Notes under the pieces: generated by a model | What the model was told of the DNA's origin: nothing | The model's database searches: none | The model's input: the letters and a program-made list of their open reading frames with translations, nothing else | Shown: positions 34,435 through 42,490 of the stretch, one piece after another | Position numbering within the stretch: position 1 is the stretch's first letter | Layout: every line of letters begins with the position of its first letter | Made by a program: the position numbers and the translations under genes | Assembly (NCBI GenBank): GCA_947462335.1 | Contig: OX381705.1 | Coordinates: forward strand, 36,789,570-36,853,569 | Length of the DNA: 64,000 bases | Source: Harmothoe impar | Taxonomy: Eukaryota; Annelida; Polychaeta; Phyllodocida; Polynoidae | Direction: 5' to 3'

Positions 34435-35224
34435 GCATGCACCTTGCAATATTACGTGATGCAACCTTTAGGCTTTGTGCTGGATTGAAGCGTCTCGTCA
34501 TGCCTTTGTCTTCAAGTCTTCCCCATGAAGAAATTGAACCGTCTCCAAGGAAGATCGGTAGTGTCAAAGCCTATGATATCAACTCTATTTATTAAATAGA
34601 TGATATTTAAAGCACTGGTAGATAGTAAATAGACCTACATCATATCCGCCTACAGTGTCCCTACACTGTACAAGGAGCCAACGTATAGGTATCAATGGAA
34701 GGCTATCCTCACACAAGTAGGCCCCAATCCCCAACATGGGGACCGCCTTATCTCCTCCAGGGGGTGCCAATATCCGGGGTCAGGGGGTCAAGGCCGGGAT
34801 AGTCCTGTTTATTCCAATGGTGGATATTGTTTGGACTACCCGCCGCGACGTCCGTCCCGCCGCCCCTGACACTGTACTCGTGGTTAAGGACGGCGCGGCC
34901 CTGGAGGCGGATAGGGCCTACCCCCGACCCGCGCCCTACCGGGAGGCGGGAATCCGGCCCCGACGACGAGTAGGGGTGAAGGTACCAATCTCTGAGATAG
35001 CGCCACAGAGGCCTGTGCTATCAGGTGGCGGCGGCTACGTTTCTTGTGATATGCTCAGATATTAGCCTGGCTACGTCTATGTCAACAAACAGGGCGGCCT
35101 CCGGACTGAGGTCGCTGTATTGTGGTGCCAACAGAGGGACCTGCGTTGTGTGTCGCTACCTCTATATTGACACACTACTAACTATAGTAACCCATCGTCA
35201 TTGTAGGTGATTCGTACAAGTATA

Positions 35225-35475
<251 letters not shown>

Positions 35476-35527
35476 ATATGAAGGAACCAATTATACAATA
35501 TAGACAGGTCAGCTAGGCTTCGTATAT

Positions 35528-35605
35528 ATATTCCTGGATGAACAAGATTAGACACGAGATTAACATTTGCCCGAGGCTCACCAATATATTTACGTGAGGA
35601 GGCCA
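35528..35605 (-). repeat. Split direct repeat B2 (3' end of the Ngaro-like element)
   Basis: 78 bases, matching B1 at 35874-35951 without visible difference. On the minus strand it ends CATCCAGGAATAT, which is the outer 3' end. An AATAAA lies just upstream at its junction with the spacer. Confidence 0.88.
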
Positions 35606-35709
35606 CTTTATTAAGTGAATTGGGAACAATGCACAAACACACCATAGTACAATCGATCATATTAACATAGCATAAACAATCACCACAATAATAATAAAAA
35701 AACAAAAAA
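35606..35709 (-). terminator. Spacer between A2 and B2, probable 3' processing region
   Basis: A 104 base T-rich segment on the minus strand ends CACTTAATAAAG. AATAAA is the standard polyadenylation signal and is the best candidate for the end of the element's transcript. Function is inferred from position and the hexamer only. Confidence 0.4.
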
Positions 35710-35875
35710 AAACTTGAGAATGGTCGTTACTCACAGGTGTCCGCTGGTAGTCTGAATATGGCGGGAAGACCGCCTGAGTATAACCTATTCCCCCTGGTGA
35801 GGAAGGGGGGAACTAACTATAGTGTGTTCCTAGCAATATAGCACTATATTCCCTGTCTGGCAATATAGCCTCCAT
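35710..35875 (-). repeat. Split direct repeat A2
   Basis: 166 bases identical by eye to A1. It abuts B1 with a two-base overlap. Confidence 0.88.
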
Positions 35876-35951
35876 ATTCCTGGATGAACAAGATTAGACA
35901 CGAGATTAACATTTGCCCGAGGCTCACCAATATATTTACGTGAGGAGGCCA
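35874..35951 (-). repeat. Split direct repeat B1
   Basis: 78 bases identical by eye to B2. It starts 25 bases past the recombinase stop codon. Confidence 0.88.
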
Positions 35952-35976
35952 AACAGCCAAACAAACATTTGCCCAG

Positions 35977-36920
35977 TCAGCGAAATTCAGACAACTTTTG
36001 AGCCACTAGATTGTCCTTCCCCATACGGGATGTGTAGTTGTCGGACAAATATAACAAGACTGACCAGCTCCGCCAGTCCCCATAGGCTTTTACGTCATGG
36101 AGGGGCATGAATGTAGATAAGTAGGTCGCCGAGCCGCGACGCACACTATGTGTAGAATAATGTCCTATTAGTCCTATTGAGTGACACAGAGACTTCAGTC
36201 TCCCATTGTAGGCCTCATAGCCAAACCCAAACAGCTTGTCTGTCTGCCTCTTGTCGGAATCCTTTATATATAGTCGTAGAACTTGCACTGGACACAGAAT
36301 ACTGCCCCCAGATTCCACTACCGGTATACGGTTAACACGCTGCCGGTATTGCACAGTCTTGGAGCTTCGCATCAACACGTCCAGTCCAGTGGGATGAAAC
36401 ACAATGTCACTCACCAGTAGAGCATGGGGCGATCTGGTAATATGACTCACTCTGAGTAAGCATCTGAATGATAGCACAAGTGCACACCAGAATTTCAGGT
36501 CAGCAGGGACAGATAAGTCCAAAAGTTTAAATATAGCCACCAAGTTGTCAGGAGATACCGGTAGCGCAGGGTTAGACTCTGCACCCAACAGTCTCTTAGC
36601 ACCTTTCAGTGTGGATTGGATGATGAAGGTCTGAGGATCCGGATGTTTGAATCCCATATACTTATGTAGAGACCACACTGACGAAACATACTGAAGGATA
36701 GTCACGTAGCACACTGCCTTGGTTAGATATGTTATATAAAGGCACACATTTTCACATGAAGTAGGTAGTGGTAGCAGGTCATAGTTGTCACAGAAACCAA
36801 AAAATCTCTTCCACTGAGATTTTTTTGCTTTAATTGTGTTGTCAGACCAGCATAGAGAGCGTACTGTCACCCAATCCTTCCGCAATAAGTCCAGGTCTGC
36901 AACAAGAATTAAAGTCCTCT
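35977..36920 (-). CDS. Tyrosine recombinase of the Ngaro-like element
   Basis: Predicted site-specific recombinase that inserts the circular cDNA of the element into the genome. Numbering from a TTG at 36885 gives about 302 residues. An N-terminal SAM-like DNA-binding part (about 10-100) is followed by the catalytic domain. Catalytic set visible: Arg145 in LLRVSHI, Lys176 in SSKT, His246-x-x-Arg249 in HSVRRG, Trp271 in GDWRSW, and Tyr279 in LLYLSD as the nucleophile. The frame is +1 relative to the RT ORF and overlaps its last 40 or so bases. It is open from a TAG at about 36917, but the first ATG is near residue 77, inside the domain. The start must therefore be reached by frameshift, splicing (GTTGCAG at 36896-36902 is acceptor-like) or a non-AUG codon. 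Start uncertain; function well supported. Confidence 0.88.
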
Positions 36921-39079
36921 ATATAATCACAGCAGATTATCATACAATCCGGATTTTTAAGTCTCGATAATGAGTCAGCCAGAAGATTGTCCTCTGAGCA
37001 GATCCAAGACGGCTTCAAATATATATTGTAAAATGAAGTCACCCAGAATAGTTCACGCAACCATCCCATGGTTGTAGGGTTCTTTCCTCTACCTGTTCTG
37101 ATAGCATGGTATACCTGCGTATTGTCAGTTACTACATTCACCACACAGTCTCTCCAGATGGCACAACACCTGTGTACGGCCGCCAAAACGGGCCACAATT
37201 CCCTCACATTAATATTGTCAACAAAGCTTGAATCAATGGGAGCTTTGGCATGGTGAGGGCAGATAGACCTATGATCATTCCAGAACCCCCAGAAATAATC
37301 ATCCACAGAATGGGCGCCAAACCCAATGGTAGATGAAGCATCAGTTGTAAGCTCCACCACCTTACATGACTTGTCGAACATACGAGCTCTACCATTAAAG
37401 GTTATCACAAAGGTAGACCACCATTGAAGATCTAACATAGCAAGGTCTGTCAGACGTATACGGTTACATTCAGGTTCACAATCTCTAAGCAAATTGTAGA
37501 TACGTCTAGTGAAGGTTCTACCACCTTTTACAACTGTGGCGCAATGGGCCAACAACCCAGCTGTTTGCTCCAACAACTTCCTTGAACACCACCTCTTCCC
37601 CTTTAGGGAGTCCACACAAAATATAACTCGAGTAACCTTGTCATCGTCAATAGATAGAGTCAAATCTATAGTGTTGATAATTATACCTAAATACTTGACC
37701 ACCTGTGTGGGGGCAATAACCTTTTTAGTTGACACTTTAAACCCCAAACTACATAACACATTATGCAAAAGATTTTGAGAAGTTTGACAATCTTCAAAAG
37801 AATCACCAATCACTATGTAGTCGTCAAGGTAATTGATACAACGACCTACGCCGTCATGCTTTGTACATTTCACACAAAAATTTGAAATTTGAGTGAATAT
37901 CCAGGGGGCGCTTTTCAACCCAAAACAAATACACAAGTCGGTGAACCACACTTCCCCCTGGCCTATGTCCCACTTAAAGCCCTGATACTCCCTATGAGAG
38001 GGCAAGACATTGACAGAACGGTAAGCACTAGAAATATCAGATACTCCACCAAAATCTCCCTGATTCAAAACATCAACAACATCATCAACACTGTTATAAT
38101 GAAACTTTTTACAGGATCCATTCATATACAGATTTATATTAATGTCTTCGGGAGAGGAGCAATCAGTTATTGGTCTCAAAGACCCATCGGGTTTAATGAC
38201 GCCACCCAGAGAGTGGACACACCTAGGCCTACTATTGACCTGTCTTACTTTACCCTGGGATAGCTCGTCCAAAACCTTAGTAGTCATCTCTTCTTGGAAA
38301 CTACCCTTAGTAATCGAACTGTAGTTTTCACAGTAGTAGGCTGTTACACAATCATGATCAACAATCCTAAACCCTCTACAAACACCAGTAAGCACATACC
38401 AGTCATTCTTGGACACTGTATTGAAAGCACCTACATAACTGGCAAACTGGCACGGTCGAAGCTGGGTGACGGCACCCTGTAGGATGTAGATACAATTACA
38501 GTGACCGTGTAAACATTCCTCAAACACAGGAATAAAACTACCCGGTGTAACCTCAATGCAATAAATTGGTAACTCACATTTATGGTAGGCAGCCACGCGC
38601 TCGCATATAGCTGAATCATTGGTAAATCCCACAAATTCCGGTAGTTTATCCCAGTCAGACACATCATGAAGGATCGATTCAAGCTCGATGCCGCCATGTT
38701 GGTTGTTTACAAAAAAACGTATCGTCGACTGTCGTACATCTTCCCCCGATAATGGTGGAAAACCACAATCCTCGTCAATATCATCCTCTGATAACATCCC
38801 TTCCCCAAAACTAACATCAGAAACAGCAGATTGGTTAGATTTGAAAAGGAACTCATTTTCTACTACATCAGCGGTATTTACGACATCAAGTACCGGGGGG
38901 CGCACAGGCGCATGACCTTGACCTTGACCCAAAGTGTCATGGCGGTACACATCACAGTTTTGCGTATTTTCAAACAACAAATTACGCCCAACCGGATTAT
39001 CAGCCAATTCATTACATGTTACGTCACAATCAACACCTGAAATACACAAGCTGTCACCTGTAGAGGTAGGTAGGCCATG
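36842..39079 (-). CDS. Reverse transcriptase - RNase H of the Ngaro-like element
   Basis: Copies the element's RNA into DNA. Counting from TTG at 39049 (735 residues): residues 1-250 are an acidic leader without a recognised domain. RT runs from about 265 to 460, with DGSLRPITD (288-296), SDISSAYRSV containing Asp338, CFGLKSAPWIF (375-385) and YLDD with Asp409-Asp410. RNase H runs from about 560 to 700, with Asp570 (LTTDASS), Glu617 (VRELWP), Asp642 (VTDNTQ) and Asp692 (LLADSLSR), so all four metal ligands are present. No ATG occurs before residue 85. The frame is the same as gag and open back to the single UGA at 39080-39082, so RT may be made as a Gag-RT readthrough product. A splice acceptor-like CCTACCTCTACAG lies at 39059-39071. 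Its C-terminus overlaps the recombinase frame. Confidence 0.9.
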   Translation of the reverse strand, partial: HGLPTSTGDSLCISGVDCDVTCNELADNPVGRNLLFENTQNCDVYRHDTLGQGQGHAPVRPPVLDVVNTADVVENEFLFKSNQSAVSDVSFGEGMLSEDDIDEDCGFPPLSGEDVRQSTIRFFVNNQHGGIELESILHDVSDWDKLPEFVGFTNDSAICERVAAYHKCELPIYCIEVTPGSFIPVFEECLHGHCNCIYILQGAVTQLRPCQFASYVGAFNTVSKNDWYVLTGVCRGFRIVDHDCVTAYYCENYSSITKGSFQEEMTTKVLDELSQGKVRQVNSRPRCVHSLGGVIKPDGSLRPITDCSSPEDININLYMNGSCKKFHYNSVDDVVDVLNQGDFGGVSDISSAYRSVNVLPSHREYQGFKWDIGQGEVWFTDLCICFGLKSAPWIFTQISNFCVKCTKHDGVGRCINYLDDYIVIGDSFEDCQTSQNLLHNVLCSLGFKVSTKKVIAPTQVVKYLGIIINTIDLTLSIDDDKVTRVIFCVDSLKGKRWCSRKLLEQTAGLLAHCATVVKGGRTFTRRIYNLLRDCEPECNRIRLTDLAMLDLQWWSTFVITFNGRARMFDKSCKVVELTTDASSTIGFGAHSVDDYFWGFWNDHRSICPHHAKAPIDSSFVDNINVRELWPVLAAVHRCCAIWRDCVVNVVTDNTQVYHAIRTGRGKNPTTMGWLRELFWVTSFYNIYLKPSWICSEDNLLADSLSRLKNPDCMIICCDYIEDFNSCCRPGLIAEGLGDSTLSMLV

Positions 39080-40183
39080 TCAGGCCGAGTCTTTGACTGG
39101 GGAAATTGCATGTTTGCCGCACGCCAACATGCCACGAGCCGTGGAACTGCAATATGCGCAGTGGTGTTTGAAGGCACAACCAGGGCATGGTTTGCCTTCA
39201 CAGAAATTGAAACACGCTTGTCGATCTGCGGCGTATTTCCTCCAGCCCGTGAAACCCTTGTTTTTTGTTTGACGGGCCTGACCTTGACCTTGCGGTTTTT
39301 GACCAGACCCCGGGGACCACGACGGGCTTTTTGCACCAGCTTTTGCCTGCTTAGTTCCCCCATAGCCCAGATGGAAGTTTGCTAGATTAGTGTCGATGTC
39401 CAGCGGCCACTCACAGGAATGTGATCGGTCAATCTTTGCTCTAACTGCGGCGTCATAAGCCACCAAAGCTGAAATATCATAGATCCCCTGACGAGACATG
39501 GCCGTAATATAACGCTGATGGGCTCTTAAACCTTTTGTACTCTCCCCCTTCTCTTCCATGTCATCGGCCAAACATGTCAGACAATAAATGAGAGTGTCAG
39601 TACAGTCAATAGGGGTCGATTTTTTCCGCTCAGGTTCGGTCAAATACTTCAAAATGTCAAACTTACTCCTCTTCCTTTCCACTCTGTGAAGGTACTCGGA
39701 GATCTGGTAGTCATCACGCTCCTCCCAAGGCGCTCCATAATCATCGTCGTCGATGTGGCCGGTTGAGCGCCGGTAACCATGGACGCTGTCCCTCCCGCCA
39801 TGACGGCAGGTGCAGCTGCGGTCTTTGGAGTCCCGGCGACCCTCCCGAGGCTCCCGGCGGTCGTCCCGAGGGTCCGGGACGATAGTCTTCTTCTTCTCGG
39901 CATCGCTTCTCGCCCTCCTGGCTTCCTCCAAAGTAAGGGTTAGCTCACCCATCATAGTCTGCATACCGACTGTCATTGCCTGCATAGACTTAGCGAGCTC
40001 CAGCATGACACTGGCGGCGTCAGGCCCGGGTGCGCTTCCCCCGGGGTCGACGTTACTGCTGGCTGCAGCTTTCTCCAGCGCTTCCCTCTTGGCTTCATCC
40101 ACCGTCTTTGCACAATGAGGGCACCTAGTTTTCCTGCCATCAAACTCCTTCCCACAGACATCACAAGTCTTGGGATTTGGCAT
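39080..40183 (-). CDS. Gag-like protein of the Ngaro-like element
   Basis: Predicted structural or nucleic-acid-binding protein, 367 residues, starting at an ATG five bases downstream of repeat A1. It has a zinc-ribbon-like CxxC pair at the N-terminus (Cys7, Cys10, Cys21, Cys24), then an Ala/Glu-rich helical segment and an Arg/Asp/Glu-rich linker (about 105-175). A central alpha-helical part around DILKYLTEPERKK follows. A Cys/His cluster lies near the end (Cys324, Cys328, Cys333, Cys336, His340, His341, Cys342, Cys345), resembling the zinc motif of DIRS/Ngaro gag proteins. It ends at a UGA after which the same frame stays open into RT. It is the only ORF of the element with an ATG at the start. 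Confidence 0.85.
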   Translation of the reverse strand: MPNPKTCDVCGKEFDGRKTRCPHCAKTVDEAKREALEKAAASSNVDPGGSAPGPDAASVMLELAKSMQAMTVGMQTMMGELTLTLEEARRARSDAEKKKTIVPDPRDDRREPREGRRDSKDRSCTCRHGGRDSVHGYRRSTGHIDDDDYGAPWEERDDYQISEYLHRVERKRSKFDILKYLTEPERKKSTPIDCTDTLIYCLTCLADDMEEKGESTKGLRAHQRYITAMSRQGIYDISALVAYDAAVRAKIDRSHSCEWPLDIDTNLANFHLGYGGTKQAKAGAKSPSWSPGSGQKPQGQGQARQTKNKGFTGWRKYAADRQACFNFCEGKPCPGCAFKHHCAYCSSTARGMLACGKHAISPVKDSA

Positions 40184-40187
40184 CTTG

Positions 40188-40353
40188 AAACTTGAGAATG
40201 GTCGTTACTCACAGGTGTCCGCTGGTAGTCTGAATATGGCGGGAAGACCGCCTGAGTATAACCTATTCCCCCTGGTGAGGAAGGGGGGAACTAACTATAG
40301 TGTGTTCCTAGCAATATAGCACTATATTCCCTGTCTGGCAATATAGCCTCCAT
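40188..40353 (-). repeat. Split direct repeat A1 (5' end of the Ngaro-like element)
   Basis: 166 bases matching A2. It must contain or lie next to the promoter, because gag starts five bases after it. No TATA box was identified. The outer end is ATGGAGGCTATATTGCC on the minus strand. Confidence 0.88.
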
Positions 40354-40430
40354 GCTACATGTACTTCATATTGAACACAATTATGGCTGAGAATGTAATG
40401 TACACATGTAGTGTGGACAGCCACTCCAAA

Positions 40431-40625
40431 TGATAATATATTTGTTTCTCATCACCGCGTGCATCACCAAAATCGTGTTTTTTGTGTTGTTTTTTATTTT
40501 GCAAATGTTAATACAAATAATGTTAATAATGGACAAATGTGGACACATTTGGTATCAAATTGAACCTTACAGAAGCACCCTCGCCATATTTCTCATGCAT
40601 TGGTGATGAGAAACAAGTATAGTAT
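40431..40625. mobile_element. 0.2 kb MITE with TTTCTCATCACC ends
   Basis: ATTTGTTTCTCATCACC (about 40439) is inverted at GGTGATGAGAAACAAGTAT (40604-40622). AT-rich loop and no ORF. It lies just beyond the 5' end of the Ngaro-like element. Confidence 0.5.
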
Positions 40626-40719
40626 TTGGAGGGGCCTTATGCAAGGTTGACGAAATACTAAGACACTTTAAAAATGCAAGGAAACATGTCTGAGGAAGCA
40701 AATTATTCGAGGTTATAAG

Positions 40720-41545
40720 GGAACGTTCACAAATAACGTCACCTGCTAGGGGGTGGGTGGGTCTTTGTGTTTAGTGACGAAAAGTGACATGGGGGTGGGG
40801 GGGTCCTAGGGTCTATGTGACATCACCTTTTCAAGTCCACCCATATTTATGAATAAAAATAATATGTAACATGGATAAAAAATAAAAGAAAATGACTAAT
40901 TAGGATGAAGGAATTCCCCTGATATTGAGTATAGCAGAATTATCAATGTAACTGTATCTCTACTATCTAGCTGGAATGGCAACTAATTGTGTAAGTTGTG
41001 ACATGTATTGGACAGATACGACCTCGTCTCACAAAAGTGATGCAGGTGCAAATGGTGACGTAATTGATCTGGTGACATTTTTAACCAGCGCATTTGACCA
41101 GCACTTGGGCTTCAACCCATATACATTGACAGTAAGGTAATGTAACACTATACAGCTATGTATCAAGGACAAGGATAACTTCAAATTTAGGAATATTCTG
41201 AGGTTGCCCATTGAATATGTCGACCGGTCAAAAACGTCACCCGGTCAAAGATGTCACCATTTGCACCTGCATCACTTTTGTCAGACTGACAGATATCGAT
41301 GAGGAGAATATAGAGGCTATTCATGGTTTAGTATGTATATTTATGAATGATTAGATTGTACTGTCATGTCTTAAGTTGAACTGTGTATATAAGGCTGTAT
41401 TTAGAGGGTTAGCTGGGGGGGGGGTCTTCAAAATTAGTGACGTCTTTCTTAGGGGGGTTATTGCTGGTAGGTGACAAAAAGTGACAAGGGGGTGGGGGGG
41501 TCCTGAAAATGACCCTAAAAAAGGTGACGTCATTTGTGAATTGGG
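40720..41545. mobile_element. 0.8 kb inverted-repeat element with GTTCACAAATAACGTCAC ends
   Basis: TTCACAAATAACGTCAC (40726) is inverted at GTGACGTCATTTGTGAA (41524-41540) with one mismatch. Both arms then hold GGGTGGGGGGGTCCT and GTGACAAAAAGTGACA-like words. A smaller MITE is nested at 41032-41280. The left end is also found alone at 3327. No transposase. Confidence 0.65.
41032..41280. mobile_element. Nested 249 base MITE, perfect 28 base ends
   Basis: Starts CAAAAGTGATGCAGGTGCAA and ends with its exact inverse (TTGCACCTGCATCACTTTTG). The match continues to 28 bases per end. Flanked by TCA on both sides (41029-41031 and 41281-41283), a likely three-base target duplication. It is inserted in the element above. 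Confidence 0.75.
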
Positions 41546-41651
41546 TTGGTAATTGTATTAGGTTAGGGTCGAGTGTATACAAATATTTCTTTGAAGCAAT
41601 TTAACCTTTATTAGCCTTTATTGTTTAGTTAATAAAATCCGTCATAATGTT

Positions 41652-41708
41652 AAGTTATAATGACATGCAACACCGCGAGGGACCGATGAAACTGGCAGAC
41701 ATCCTCAC
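41652..41708 (+). repeat. Short dispersed repeat, copy 1 (pair with 44,517)
   Basis: 57 bases from AAGTTATAATGACATGCAAC to ATCCTCAC match 44517-44573 with only a couple of substitutions, same orientation. The copies are about 2.9 kb apart and flanks do not match. Nature unknown. Confidence 0.7.
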
Positions 41709-41979
41709 ATTTAAGAAAATTCTCTAGTTACATTCTATCATTACACTGTGTATAATAATATGAGTCAGATAGGTGGCTAACGAAAACTGGGTGTACAACC
41801 TAAGCAGCAGCCTGTTCACTGGACTTGGAGCTAACTTTAGGTATAATTACGTGTCAAGGGTGATATTGACTGCAAATAGTACTTTGTGTTACCTTGAAGG
41901 AAATATATATCTCAATTAATGTGAATAATGGATACTTATATATTGTACTAAGTATCTATTTTCTAAATGATTGTCCTCT

Positions 41980-42030
41980 GATGTATGAAAAATGGTGAAT
42001 ACATTTTTAAAACTTGAAACTTGAATAAAG
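41980..42030 (+). mobile_element. Solo 3' tail of a CR1/L2-like element
   Basis: TTTTTAAAACTTGAAACTTG followed by AATAAAGG resembles the 3' ends of CR1-group retrotransposons. The upstream body is not recognisable at protein level, so extent is unknown. Confidence 0.35.
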
Positions 42031-42309
42031 GTTAGATTGTTTCAAAAAAAAGTATTTATACACTCAACCCTCACTTAGCACATTATTGTTCTCAGCAAAC
42101 AAATCGTTAGGAAAGAACCGGGTTTGGTTGACATCGTCATGGCATTGACATATGGTTAAAAAATGTGTGAGTTGTTTGATTTCATCAGATCAAATTGATG
42201 TGATACCTGCAACTATACATGTATATCATTCATATATATGTTGCCCTGTGACAGACTGCCGTTTTGAAATGTGAAGTGTATATTGTTGACACCACCCTAT
42301 ACTATGGGG

Positions 42310-42490
42310 GTCGACCCCTAAAATCGACACGGGGACATGGGCATTTTGAGACATGGGGAATTTAAGAAATAGTTGTCATGGGACATTTCTTAAAATCGAC
42401 ATGGCGACATGGTCATTTCTTAAAATCGACAGGGTGACATGAAAATTTCTTAAAATCGACATGTGACATGGGAACCCCCCCCCCCCCCCC
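42310..42490 (+). repeat. Minisatellite with TTCTTAAAATCGACATGGCGACATG-type units, then a C run
   Basis: Three to five imperfect units of about 29-32 bases (AAAATCGACA, GACATGG and ATTTCTTAAAATCGACA recur), ending in a run of about seventeen C at 42474-42490. Confidence 0.7.

Larger units (their letters stand above)
32014..35220. other. Non-coding stretch with CpG-rich blocks
   Basis: 32880-33130 and 34800-35080 are CpG-rich. A CTCF-like motif is at 33121-33136 and a microsatellite palindrome at 34379-34434. A G run of about twelve occurs near 34060. No protein-coding gene recognised. Confidence 0.4.
35528..40353 (-). mobile_element. Ngaro-like tyrosine-recombinase (YR) retrotransposon, complete
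   Basis: Read on the minus strand the order is A1 (40353-40188), gag, RT-RNase H, recombinase, B1 (35951-35874), A2 (35875-35710), a 104 base spacer, and B2 (35605-35528). A1 and A2 are 166 bases each and look identical. B1 and B2 are 78 bases each and look identical. This split direct repeat pattern, A1-ORFs-B1-A2-B2, is the hallmark of the Ngaro group of YR retrotransposons, which integrate without a target duplication. B1 and A2 overlap by AT, so the internal B1/A2 junction equals the sequence formed when the two outer ends are joined. That fits a circular intermediate. All three ORFs are open and the catalytic residues are present, so this is probably a young insertion. Total length is 4,826 bases. 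Confidence 0.9.

Noticed and set aside
39649..40212. ORFs overlapping gag in other frames on both strands
   Set aside because: Shadow frames of the GC-rich gag gene. Gag has the zinc motifs and ATG placement, these do not.
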